Origin: Marinitoga sp. 38H-ov
GTDB taxonomy: Bacteria > Thermotogota > Thermotogae > Petrotogales > Petrotogaceae
Direction: 5' to 3'
NCBI RefSeq assembly: GCF_011057715.1
Contig: NZ_LNGH01000006.1
Location: 1-64,000 of the forward strand
DNA: 64,000 nt
The position numbers and the translations under genes are program-made. This document shows, piece by piece, positions 56,670 to 64,000 of the stretch (its first letter is position 1; the number at the start of each line of letters is the position of its first letter). A model generated the notes under the pieces. That model made no database searches. It saw only the letters and a program-made list of their open reading frames with translations, and was not told where the DNA came from.

Positions 56670-58693
56670 AAATATTTCCTCCTAAGAAATTCTACAAAAT
56701 TTACTGAAAATTCTGGATCAAATTGTGTTCCAGCATTTTTTTCTATATCTTCAATTATATCTTCTATAGACTTTGCTTTTTTATATGGTCTTATTGTTAT
56801 CATTGCATCAAAACTATCTGCTAAGGTAATAATACGAGAAATATATGGTATTTCTTCCTTTGATAATTTGTCAGGATAACCTTTTCCATCCCATCTTTCA
56901 TGATGATGTCTAACTATCTTTGAATATTCAGATAGATATGGATTACTTGCCAATAATTCATAACTTTTTATTGGATGTTGTTTTATTAATTCATATTCTT
57001 CATCATTTAATCTTCCAGGCTTATTTAATATAGTTTGTGGTATAAAAAATTTCCCTATATCATGAGTAATTCCAGCCCAATAAGCCTTTTTTATTTCTGA
57101 TTTACTCATTCCTAAAAATTCACAAAATTCAGAAACTATGTCAGCAACCCTTTCAGAATGACCTCTTGTATATTTATCATAATATTCTAACGCTTTTATT
57201 AAAGCTAATATAATATTCTTATGTAATTGACCTTCTGTTTTTGATGATCTTTTTAATCTAATAAATATAGAAGATATCATAGTATATGTATCCAATATTT
57301 TTATAGATTCATCGCTAAAAGATATATCTTCTTTAGAATCTAATGAGATTTGACCAATTACATAATCATTTAATTTTAAAGGAGATAATATACTTCTTTT
57401 AAATGGCTTACTAGCTTGCTTTATTTTATTAAATTCTTCTTCTGAAAAGATTAATTTATCTTTTTCTATAATATTATCAATTTCCATTGTTTTATCAACA
57501 TATACAAATGTTTTTTCATCAAAATTAATATCTTTTAATATATTATAATCATGTCCATATGCAGATATATACTTCCATTTCCCTTCATCTCTAAGAATTA
57601 TACTCCCATAATCAGCATTTGGAATTAATTCAATTATTTTTTTTAATATTTCATCAAAAAATGTTTTTTCATCAGCATCTTTTAAAACTAAATCTGAAAC
57701 AATATTAAAAAATGTATCAAAATTTTTTATACTATTTTCTAATTCATTTGTTGTTTCAATTAATTGTTCATTAGATGCTTGTAATTCCTCATATGCCAAA
57801 TCTTTTTCATTTATTACTTTCTTTAATTTGTCTATTAATATATTATATGAATCTTTTAATTTATTTATTTCTTCAATTTTAAAATTCAATTCTACTTCTA
57901 TATTATTATTATCAATAACATTATTTGAAAATTTTTCTACTTCATCTATTATATCTTTTTTTAATTCTACATAAATACTTCTATTTAATATTCTATATAT
58001 TATATAGCTTAATGAAAACATGATTATTAATAAAATTAAGTATAGAAATAAATCATTTCTATAACTTAAAACATAATAATAATCTTCATTATAAAAATCA
58101 AAATATTTTCTTACACTAAGTATATTATTAATATTTTTTTCTATTTTTTCTTTTTTAGATAATACTATATTAACTTCATCTAATAAATAATCTTTTTTAA
58201 AGTACATTAATAAAAAACCACCAAATATATTTTCATCTAAAACAATATAATTATATGGAACTATGAAAATTATATAATCTGAAAAATTATAATACGATAC
58301 TTCTTTTTTCAAATTTTCTATATTTTCTTTAATATATTTTATAATTTCTAAATTTAAAAAATTATCTGGATAAGATACATTTATTTCATTTGATGTTGGC
58401 TTGTAATCTATTATTTTTACAACAAGCTTATTTTCATCAACTATATTTTTGATTACTTCAAAATCATTTACTGAATATGAATATATTTTTGATATTAATT
58501 TAGAGTTATATAAAATCCTCGTCTTTTGATTTTTTAAAATAGCATTAATTTTATGATATTGTGTATTTACAATATCTCTTAAATTTAGATAATAGTCTAT
58601 TGTTATAATTATTGTTGTAATTAAAAAGATAATTATTATTGTTAAAAATAATGATTTTTTTATAAATTTATTTACATACTCATTCAACCTCAT
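56666..58693 (-). CDS. Membrane HD-GYP domain protein with GAF domain
   Basis: A 675-aa sensory protein. Two membrane helices (about 13-33 and 208-230) flank an extracytosolic domain. A coiled-coil stretch (240-330) leads to a GAF-like domain (about 330-480) and a C-terminal HD-GYP domain with THDIGKF, HHHERWDGKGYP and a DSFDAM motif, so the c-di-GMP phosphodiesterase residues are intact. The ATG at 58693 has AGGTG upstream; a GTG 9 bases earlier overlaps that site. It heads the rodA-rlmH unit, which suggests c-di-GMP signalling near envelope growth. Confidence 0.9.
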   Translation of the reverse strand: MRLNEYVNKFIKKSLFLTIIIIFLITTIIITIDYYLNLRDIVNTQYHKINAILKNQKTRILYNSKLISKIYSYSVNDFEVIKNIVDENKLVVKIIDYKPTSNEINVSYPDNFLNLEIIKYIKENIENLKKEVSYYNFSDYIIFIVPYNYIVLDENIFGGFLLMYFKKDYLLDEVNIVLSKKEKIEKNINNILSVRKYFDFYNEDYYYVLSYRNDLFLYLILLIIMFSLSYIIYRILNRSIYVELKKDIIDEVEKFSNNVIDNNNIEVELNFKIEEINKLKDSYNILIDKLKKVINEKDLAYEELQASNEQLIETTNELENSIKNFDTFFNIVSDLVLKDADEKTFFDEILKKIIELIPNADYGSIILRDEGKWKYISAYGHDYNILKDINFDEKTFVYVDKTMEIDNIIEKDKLIFSEEEFNKIKQASKPFKRSILSPLKLNDYVIGQISLDSKEDISFSDESIKILDTYTMISSIFIRLKRSSKTEGQLHKNIILALIKALEYYDKYTRGHSERVADIVSEFCEFLGMSKSEIKKAYWAGITHDIGKFFIPQTILNKPGRLNDEEYELIKQHPIKSYELLASNPYLSEYSKIVRHHHERWDGKGYPDKLSKEEIPYISRIITLADSFDAMITIRPYKKAKSIEDIIEDIEKNAGTQFDPEFSVNFVEFLRRKYL

Positions 58694-58702
58694 ATTATTC
58701 AC

Positions 58703-59060
58703 CTATTAAATTATGATTTCTATATTTTTCCTTCTTTTATCCAAGATTCCCGTTGAATTTTTCTTAAGCGCAAAAGTATTTAATTATTCTTTTTCATGTA
58801 ATTTTAATATTACTAATCCTGTTAAAAATTTATATACTTTTTTCTGTTATATGTATACCACCTAATAAATATCCATATCATTTAATCCATTAAATCAGGA
58901 AAGGATAAATATAAATGTCTACTTTTTCAGTAACTTTACTATATTTATATCAATGCCTTTTATCTATATCTTCAAAATATGCCCGTGCTATTCCAAATAT
59001 TCCAAAAATATTTAATTGTATTAAGAAAAATAAAATACTAGAAATATTATTTTTTTTCAT
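58703..59060 (-). pseudogene. Possible decayed small membrane-protein gene
   Basis: This is most of the only gene-free stretch over 300 bases (58694-59131). On the minus strand an ATG at 59060, preceded by GGAAGAA and a TGATATAAT promoter, opens a 36-aa frame with a hydrophobic core (LFFLIQLNIFGIFGIARAYF) that stops at TGA. The same frame continues with scattered stops. The GIFGIARAYFED segment faintly recalls TM2-domain proteins (FGIHRFY). No other feature was seen in the stretch. Confidence 0.35.
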
Positions 59061-59086
59061 ATATTCTTCCAATAATTTATTTGTAG

Positions 59087-59092
59087 TATAAT
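59087..59092 (+). promoter_or_regulatory. -10 element of the DUF2520-panB operon
   Basis: TATAAT lies 40 bases before the ATG at 59132. It overlaps the divergent promoter on the other strand. Confidence 0.45.
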
Positions 59093-59094
59093 AA

Positions 59095-59103
59095 ATTATA
59101 TCA
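59095..59103 (-). promoter_or_regulatory. Extended -10 promoter facing the gene remnant
   Basis: TGATATAAT on the minus strand, 35 bases before the ATG at 59060. The promoter looks intact although the gene behind it does not. Confidence 0.5.
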
Positions 59104-59131
59104 TAACAAAATTTAAAAACGGAGTGTGTAT

Positions 59132-59887
59132 ATGAAATTTAATATTATAGGTCCTGGAAAAGTAGGAAAAAGTTTATATAAATGCTTTTTAGAAAAAAAT
59201 TATGATGTAGTTTTAGTAGATAAAAATTATAATTATAACAATATACTTGAAGGTATTGTTATAATTACTTCTCAAGATGAAAATATTATTCCTATTTGGA
59301 ATAATTTAAAAAAATATGATATATCAAATATCATAGCAATAGGACATTGTAGTGGATATTTAGATTCTTCTTTTTTTGAAGGGATACCTCATTTTTCAAT
59401 TCATCCAAATTTTCCTTTCTCTTCTATTATAGATTGTGAAAAAATAAAGGGAATTACATGGGGAATTGAAGGAGATGAAAAAGGGATTGAATTTGCAAAA
59501 AAAATTATTTCTATTTTAAATGGTAAATATGTTATAATACCACAAAATAAAAAGAAATTATATCATTTAGCCGCTGTTATTACATCTAATTTTTCATATG
59601 GATTAATAAAAATGGCTAAAGATATATATAATGAATTAGATATTGATAATATTGATCATTTAATAGATTTAAGCATTAAATCATTAAATAATATTAAAGA
59701 AAAAGGACTTAAAAATGCTTTAACTGGACCTGTTTCAAGAAATGATTTAAAAACAATTGAAGATGAAGGATTAGTATTTAAAAAATTTTTTGGTAATCAA
59801 GATGTATACGATTTTTTTATTAACATCCTCTACCAAATTAAGGAGGGAGAATATGAGCATAAAAAAAATATTGAAGATGAAAAATAA
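59132..59887 (+). CDS. Rossmann-fold/DUF2520 protein, possible ketopantoate reductase
   Basis: A 251-aa NAD(P)-binding protein. The N-terminal FNIIGPGKVGKSLYK is the dinucleotide-binding loop. HFSIHPNFPFS and the C-terminal helical DUF2520 domain (about 125-240; KLYHLAAVITSNFSYGLI, ALTGPVSRND) follow. It is encoded just before panB and overlaps it by 35 bases, so a ketopantoate-reductase role in pantothenate synthesis (PanG-like) is plausible. That link is from memory of the family, not from sequence proof. The ATG at 59132 has GGAG 7 bases upstream. Confidence 0.8.
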   Translation: MKFNIIGPGKVGKSLYKCFLEKNYDVVLVDKNYNYNNILEGIVIITSQDENIIPIWNNLKKYDISNIIAIGHCSGYLDSSFFEGIPHFSIHPNFPFSSIIDCEKIKGITWGIEGDEKGIEFAKKIISILNGKYVIIPQNKKKLYHLAAVITSNFSYGLIKMAKDIYNELDIDNIDHLIDLSIKSLNNIKEKGLKNALTGPVSRNDLKTIEDEGLVFKKFFGNQDVYDFFINILYQIKEGEYEHKKNIEDEK

Positions 59888-60659
59888 AGAAAAAATTGCA
59901 ATGATTACTGCTTATGATTATATAAGTGCAAAAATTGCAGAGGCTGCTGGAATAGATTTAATTTTAGTTGGTGATTCTGCATCAAATGTTATGCTTGGTA
60001 ATGATGACACAGTAAAAATTGGTATGGATGAAATGTTGATATTTATAAAAGCGGTAAAAAAAGGAGCTCCTAATACTTTTGTAGTAGGAGATATGCCTTT
60101 TTTGAGTTATCAAGTTTCAGAAGCCGAGGCAATTAAAAATGCCGGGCTCATATTAAAAGCTGGTGCTGATGCTGTTAAACTAGAAGGTGGAAAGCATATT
60201 GCTCCTTTAATTAGCAAAATGGTGAGTTATGGTATTCCAGTTATGGGACATATTGGTTTTACTCCACAATCTTATAAACAAATTGGTATATCTTCTAAAG
60301 GAAAATCAAAATCTGAAGAAGATTTATTAATTGAAAGCGCTATTTCATTAGAAGAAGCAGGTGCATTTTCTATTGTTTTAGAAATGGTTACAGAACCCGT
60401 GGCTAAAAAAATTACAGAATCATTATCAATCCCTACTATAGGTATAGGTTCTGGAAGATTTTGTGATGGACAAGTGTTAGTATGGCATGATTTTCTTGGT
60501 TTAAATAAAGATTTTGAACCAAAGTTTTTAAAAAGATATTTAAATGGCTTTGATTTGTTTAAAGAATCTATTGAAAACTATTCAAAAGAGGTTAAAAACG
60601 GTATATTCCCAGCTATTGAAAATGTTTTTAACCCTATTGAAGGTAGTGATCAAAAATAA
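59853..60659 (+). CDS. panB: 3-methyl-2-oxobutanoate hydroxymethyltransferase
   Basis: A 268-aa PanB enzyme making ketopantoate from alpha-ketoisovalerate and methylene-THF. MITAYDYISAKIAEAAGIDLILVGDS is the conserved N-terminus, followed by VVGDMPFLSYQ, GADAVKLEGG, PVMGHIGFTPQS and IPTIGIGSG. The ATG at 59853 follows AGGAGG; longer in-frame starts inside the preceding gene are not supported. panC and panD are absent from the window. birA follows at once in the -1 frame. Confidence 0.96.
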   Translation: MSIKKILKMKNKEKIAMITAYDYISAKIAEAAGIDLILVGDSASNVMLGNDDTVKIGMDEMLIFIKAVKKGAPNTFVVGDMPFLSYQVSEAEAIKNAGLILKAGADAVKLEGGKHIAPLISKMVSYGIPVMGHIGFTPQSYKQIGISSKGKSKSEEDLLIESAISLEEAGAFSIVLEMVTEPVAKKITESLSIPTIGIGSGRFCDGQVLVWHDFLGLNKDFEPKFLKRYLNGFDLFKESIENYSKEVKNGIFPAIENVFNPIEGSDQK

Positions 60660-60670
60660 TAGGTGATAAA

Positions 60671-61396
60671 ATAATATATTTTGATACTATAGACTCAACA
60701 AATAAATTTCTAAAAGAAAATTGGAAGGAATTGCCTTCTGAAAGTGTTGTTTGGGCATCAAAACAAATTGGGGGATATGGAAGAATGAAAAGGGAATGGG
60801 TATCCCCTCGAGGTGGATTATGGTTCTCTGTCTTATTTAAACCAAAAAATAGACCTATGAATCCTTGGCATTATGTAAGACTTTATACCATGGCTGTTAA
60901 AGATGTTTTAAAAAAATACAAACTTGATACTATTATTAAATGGCCAAATGATTTATTAGTAAATAATAAAAAAATTTGCGGTATATTAGGAGAAGGAATT
61001 TATACTGGAAAAACATTTGCTGCTATTATTGTAGGTGTAGGTTTAAATGTAAATAACCGTATTCCAGAAGAATTAAAGAATATTGCTACTAGTTATATAG
61101 AGGAAAAGAATAAAGAATTAAATTTAGAAAGATTATTAAAACAAATAAACTCTACAGCATATTATAATTATTATATTAAATATTTTAAAAATAATACAAT
61201 TTCCATTTTCACAAAAAAATGGATAAGTAATCTTAACATAAGAAACGGAGATTTTATAAAAATCATCTCTCAAAATGATGAAAAACGTGGTAAAATTGTT
61301 TCAATACATGGAGACTATTTAGAAATTATGTTTGAAAATGGAATAATAGAAAATGTTTATGCTGGTGAGGTTTCTTTAAGAAAGGAGAGTGAATAA
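60671..61396 (+). CDS. birA: Biotin--[acetyl-CoA-carboxylase] ligase, no standard start codon
   Basis: About 241 aa, catalytic domain without the DNA-binding part. GGYGRMKREWVSP (GxGRxxR) and KWPNDLLVNNKKICGILGE are typical. The essential N-terminal FDTIDSTNKFL motif is encoded at 60683-60715, but no ATG, GTG or TTG occurs in frame between the stop at 60647 and that motif. The first standard codon is TTG at 60731, which would cut the motif off. AGGTGAT (60661-60667) stands before ATA at 60671/60674, so AUA initiation is the simplest reading. The coordinate is my choice. Confidence 0.85.
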   Translation: MIYFDTIDSTNKFLKENWKELPSESVVWASKQIGGYGRMKREWVSPRGGLWFSVLFKPKNRPMNPWHYVRLYTMAVKDVLKKYKLDTIIKWPNDLLVNNKKICGILGEGIYTGKTFAAIIVGVGLNVNNRIPEELKNIATSYIEEKNKELNLERLLKQINSTAYYNYYIKYFKNNTISIFTKKWISNLNIRNGDFIKIISQNDEKRGKIVSIHGDYLEIMFENGIIENVYAGEVSLRKESE

Positions 61397-61398
61397 TC

Positions 61399-61929
61399 AT
61401 GGATATTGATCCAAAAAAATTAAATGTTTTATTAACAGAAGAAGAAATACTAGAAAAAGCTAAAGAATTAGGAAAACAAATTACGGAATATTATAAAGAT
61501 GTGGATGATGAAATTATTGCAGTTTGTGCATTAAAAGGTTCTGTTCACTTTTTTTCTGATTTAGTTAAAAATATAGATCATGATATGAAATATTATTTTG
61601 TTAGAGTATCCAGTTATCACGGTGGAACATCTTCAACAGGTTCTATAACAGTAAATAGTTGGACAAATGAACCTTTAGAAGGAAAACACGTTCTCCTTAT
61701 TGAAGATATTGTGGACACGGGAAACACTATTAAATTTTTAATTAATGAATTAAAAAAACAAAATCCTGCTTCAATTAAATTAACTTCTTTACTTATTAAA
61801 AATGCTCACGATCATGGTATTCACGTTGACTTTCCAGGTTTTGTGATAGATAATTATTTTGTCATAGGTTATGGTTTGGATTATGATGAAAAATATAGAA
61901 ACTTACCTTTTATTGGATACGTGGAATAG
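61399..61929 (+). CDS. hpt: Hypoxanthine phosphoribosyltransferase
   Basis: A 176-aa purine salvage enzyme converting hypoxanthine or guanine plus PRPP into the monophosphate. PRPP motif HVLLIEDIVDTGNTIKFL, the flexible-loop region VRVSSYHGGTSSTGSI and the C-terminal FVIDNYFVIGYGLDYDEKYRNLPFIG are all standard. AAAGGAGAGTG precedes the ATG, two bases after the birA stop. Next to purine nucleoside phosphorylase, it completes a purine salvage pair. Confidence 0.96.
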   Translation: MDIDPKKLNVLLTEEEILEKAKELGKQITEYYKDVDDEIIAVCALKGSVHFFSDLVKNIDHDMKYYFVRVSSYHGGTSSTGSITVNSWTNEPLEGKHVLLIEDIVDTGNTIKFLINELKKQNPASIKLTSLLIKNAHDHGIHVDFPGFVIDNYFVIGYGLDYDEKYRNLPFIGYVE

Positions 61930-61937
61930 AATTTTTG

Positions 61938-61946
61938 TGGTATAAT
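61938..61946 (+). promoter_or_regulatory. Extended -10 promoter of the phosphorylase gene
   Basis: TGGTATAAT, the TGnTATAAT form, lies 35 bases before the ATG at 61981. Confidence 0.6.
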
Positions 61947-61980
61947 TTAATTATAAAACGGTTTAACAGGAGGGGTTTTT

Positions 61981-62814
61981 ATGAACTTTGATATTAAGCA
62001 ATATGTTAATAATGTTAGAGAAGCTGCTGAATATATTAAAGGAAAGATTAATAAAAAACCTGAAATAGCTATAGTTTTAGGTTCTGGACTTCATAGTATA
62101 GCTGATAAATTAGAAAATGCATTAAGTATTTCTTATACAGAAATTCCAAATTTTCCAGTATCAACAGCTCCAGGTCATAAAGGAGAATTAATGTTTGGAG
62201 AAATTTCTGGTAAAAATGTTATGCTAATGAATGGTAGATTTCATTATTACGAAGGTTATACAATGAAAGAGGTTACATTCCCTATTAGAGTTATGCAAGA
62301 GTTGGGTATAAAAATATTAATTGTTACTAACGCTGCTGGTGGAATGAACCCTAATTTTGAAGTTGGTAACCCTTGTATAATTACTGATCAAATTAATTTT
62401 ATGGGAGATAATCCTTTAATTGGTCCAAATTGTGAAGAATGGGGACCTAGATTCCCTGATATGAGCGAACCATATGATAAAAAGTTAACTGAAAAAGCTA
62501 TTTCTGTTGCTAAAAAAATAGGTATTCCTGTATATACAGGTGTATATCTTGGAATTACAGGACCTACATTTGAAACACCAGCTGAATTGAAAATGATGAG
62601 AAATTTTGGAGCTGATTTAGTTGGTATGTCAACTGTTCCTGAGGTTATAGTTGCTAATCATGCAGGTATAAAAGTTTTAGGTTTTTCTGCTGTAACAGAT
62701 AAGGCTGTACCTGAAGAATTAAAGCCAGTAACCGCTGAAGAGGTAATAGAAATCGCTAATAGAACTGGTGAAAAAATAGCTAATATTATTTTAGCATTAT
62801 TAGGTGAAATTTAG
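61981..62814 (+). CDS. Purine-nucleoside phosphorylase (trimeric type)
   Basis: A 277-aa PNP splitting purine nucleosides with phosphate. Motifs IAIVLGSGLHSIADKL, APGHKGELMFGE, NGRFHYYEGY, VTNAAGGMNP, GPTFETPAELKMMRNFGADLVGMSTVPE match the trimeric (class I/XapA-PunA) family. AGGAGGGG precedes the ATG. It should feed bases to the hypoxanthine phosphoribosyltransferase directly upstream and (deoxy)ribose-1-phosphate to catabolism. Confidence 0.96.
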   Translation: MNFDIKQYVNNVREAAEYIKGKINKKPEIAIVLGSGLHSIADKLENALSISYTEIPNFPVSTAPGHKGELMFGEISGKNVMLMNGRFHYYEGYTMKEVTFPIRVMQELGIKILIVTNAAGGMNPNFEVGNPCIITDQINFMGDNPLIGPNCEEWGPRFPDMSEPYDKKLTEKAISVAKKIGIPVYTGVYLGITGPTFETPAELKMMRNFGADLVGMSTVPEVIVANHAGIKVLGFSAVTDKAVPEELKPVTAEEVIEIANRTGEKIANIILALLGEI

Positions 62815-63782
62815 TGAAAAGGTTTTTTTTTCTAGTTTTTTTGTTTATTTCATTTAATATATTTGCTACAGATATATACAATAAGATATTCTATAAACCA
62901 GGATTGCACATGGAGTTGTATACAGACTCCATGTTTTTGAACTTTGAATATGTCTTTTTATCAAAATATTCATACATGAATTCTTCTGATTTATTAAAAT
63001 ATGTATGGGCACAAGATAGAACATTAATTGGCGGTCAAATGTATGTTGAATCAAATTATTATACTCATGCTATATCTTCTAGTAATGCTATAGGATTATT
63101 ACAATTAAAACCTATAGTTGCTAATGATTTAGGAATAGACAATTTGTTTGATCCAATTGATAATGTAACAGGTGCAACCATATATCATTCATATTTAAAT
63201 AAAATTTTGCAATCTGAAAAATCTCAAATTGCAGCATATTATCAAGGTCCAAATTCAGTATTAAAAAACGGTATTAATTCTGACGGTTTAAATTATTATA
63301 ATAAGGTGAAAAAGGCTCAAAAAAATTATAAAAATACACAAATTTATTCCCCTATGTTGTTTGGAATCAAAGGTAATGTTTCACAAAATTATTTGAATTT
63401 AAATACATTTACAGGTTTAGCGTATAAAACCTTTGAATTTTATTCTACACAAAATATAGAATTAATAAAAAGTAATATTACCAAATTTAATTTTAATTTT
63501 GGATTATTGTATTTTCCAAAATCCAATTTTGCATTAGGTACATCAACAGATAATAGCTTTTTTCTAAGAACTGGTTATCCTTGGAATCAAAATATTGTTT
63601 CTATAAATAATTTAAAAACTTTAGATTCTTTTTATTTAAATCTTGAAAATAAAAATGGATTATGGTTAAAGTTATATATTAATGAGTTTTTTAATATCAT
63701 TACTGGTTTTTCCGTTTATGATATTAAATTTGGTGTATTATTCAATTCAAATTTTAGAATTGGTGTATATATGAGCCTTTAG
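62814..63782 (+). CDS. Exported lytic-transglycosylase (SLT)-domain protein
   Basis: A 322-aa protein with a signal peptide (FFFLVFLFISFNIFA). Residues about 70-160 form a soluble lytic transglycosylase-like domain: the catalytic-Glu segment GGQMYVESNYY, then AISSSNAIGLLQL, and AAYYQGPNSVL. The C-terminal 150 residues look like a beta-rich, aromatic-ended domain of outer-membrane type (ending GVYMSL), whose role is unknown. GTG start at 62814, overlapping the previous stop. Directly before fliF, it may open the wall for flagellar assembly. Confidence 0.85.
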   Translation: MKRFFFLVFLFISFNIFATDIYNKIFYKPGLHMELYTDSMFLNFEYVFLSKYSYMNSSDLLKYVWAQDRTLIGGQMYVESNYYTHAISSSNAIGLLQLKPIVANDLGIDNLFDPIDNVTGATIYHSYLNKILQSEKSQIAAYYQGPNSVLKNGINSDGLNYYNKVKKAQKNYKNTQIYSPMLFGIKGNVSQNYLNLNTFTGLAYKTFEFYSTQNIELIKSNITKFNFNFGLLYFPKSNFALGTSTDNSFFLRTGYPWNQNIVSINNLKTLDSFYLNLENKNGLWLKLYINEFFNIITGFSVYDIKFGVLFNSNFRIGVYMSL

Positions 63783-63791
63783 GGGGTTGTT

Positions 63792-64000
63792 ATGAATATT
63801 TTTCAAGTTATTAAAGATTATTGGGATAATTTTTCCACAAATCAAAAAATTATATATTCTATATTAATAGGAACATTTATATTACTATTAATTCTTCTAA
63901 TATTTTTAAACTTAAGACCTAATTATCAGGTCTTAATAAGTGGTGTTGATGAACAACAAGGTGGAAAAATTATTTCAAAATTAGAAGAATTAAATATTCA
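63792..64000 (+). CDS. fliF: Flagellar MS-ring protein FliF (5' part only)
   Basis: The first 69 codons are in the window. A short cytoplasmic N-terminus (NIFQVIKDYWDNFSTNQKI) leads into a membrane helix (about 22-45) and then NYQVLISGVDEQQGGKIISKLEELNI, the typical first ring-building motif of FliF. GGGGGTTG precedes the ATG. It probably starts a flagellar basal-body gene cluster beyond the window. Confidence 0.9.
   Translation, partial: MNIFQVIKDYWDNFSTNQKIIYSILIGTFILLLILLIFLNLRPNYQVLISGVDEQQGGKIISKLEELNI
63912..63936. repeat. 9-bp inverted repeat inside fliF
   Basis: TTAAGACCT and AGGTCTTAA flank a 7-base loop in the coding region just after the membrane helix. It could be coincidence. 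Confidence 0.5.

Noticed and set aside
59790-59852. N-terminal extension of PanB
   Set aside because: It falls within the DUF2520 gene; AGGAGG and the family N-terminus fit the ATG at 59853.
61930-61980. Purine riboswitch before the purine phosphorylase gene
   Set aside because: The leader is under 40 bases and lacks the conserved three-way junction sequences.

Overview
The window reads as a chromosome segment of a member of the Thermotogota, most likely a Marinitoga/Petrotoga-type organism. The DNA is very AT-rich, and the coding density is close to complete, with long runs of overlapping genes. The gene set fits that lineage: a TM0106-like nuclease, a complete xylose ABC transporter/isomerase operon, a GlpA-like/FAD/DUF1667 trio, a short-form RtcB and flagellar fliF. 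Genus and species are inferred, not proven. Many promoters share an extended -10 of the form TGATATAAT.

Layout. At the left edge a near-consensus promoter fires leftwards out of the window, probably into a stable RNA. Next come a Lon-like protease and a tyrosine recombinase (1-3.4 kb, minus). From 16.8 down to 3.47 kb a 13-gene minus-strand unit starts with a type IV pilus/type II secretion-like set: PilC/GspF, a prepilin, PilM/N/O/P-position proteins, and a secretin carrying 25 consecutive Asn codons. It continues with Memo (AmmeMemoRadiSam B), Asp23, FakA-like DAK2, glyQ, glyS, a TM0106-like nuclease and era, and ends at a terminator. A short plus-strand block (16.9-20 kb) holds a small unknown protein, a PHP phosphoesterase, a cation diffusion facilitator and an Orr-like PLP racemase.

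Three cold-shock genes follow, each with its own promoter, terminator and a conserved leader hairpin (20-21 kb). Next are an exported 5'-nucleotidase, a DUF89 protein, RtcB and an acetate-type transporter. From 39.5 down to 25.7 kb an apparently unbroken 18-gene minus-strand unit carries redox genes (GlpA-like, FAD oxidoreductase, DUF1667), a histidine kinase and HDOD protein, rbfA, truB, AMMECR1 and its radical SAM partner, ApbE, NusG-II and Gx transporter, maf, radC, a helical-repeat protein, an HD hydrolase and deoC.

On the plus strand, ruvC and mreB-mreC-mreD-pbp2 run from 39.6 to 45.1 kb, ending with an exported protein of unknown function. A complete xylose operon (xylF-G-H-A-B, a degenerate M24 protein, ROK repressor; 53.9 to 45.2 kb, minus) has a palindromic candidate operator at its start. 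A HAD phosphatase faces it. A second minus unit holds an HD-GYP protein, rodA, rlmH and a small protein. After a 0.43-kb gap with a probable gene remnant, the plus-strand block DUF2520-panB-birA-hpt-pnp-transglycosylase-fliF runs off the right end.

Most genes are housekeeping. The points that most deserve a second look are the (AAT)25 tract in the secretin, birA with no standard start codon ahead of its essential N-terminal motif, the shared csp leaders, the metal-ligand-depleted M24 protein in the xylose operon, the split AmmeMemoRadiSam genes next to an ApbE/NusG-II/Gx triad, and long perfect inverted repeats inside coding sequence. No CRISPR array, insertion sequence, phage region or clearly new defence system was seen. 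All family names come from reading motifs by eye, without database searches.
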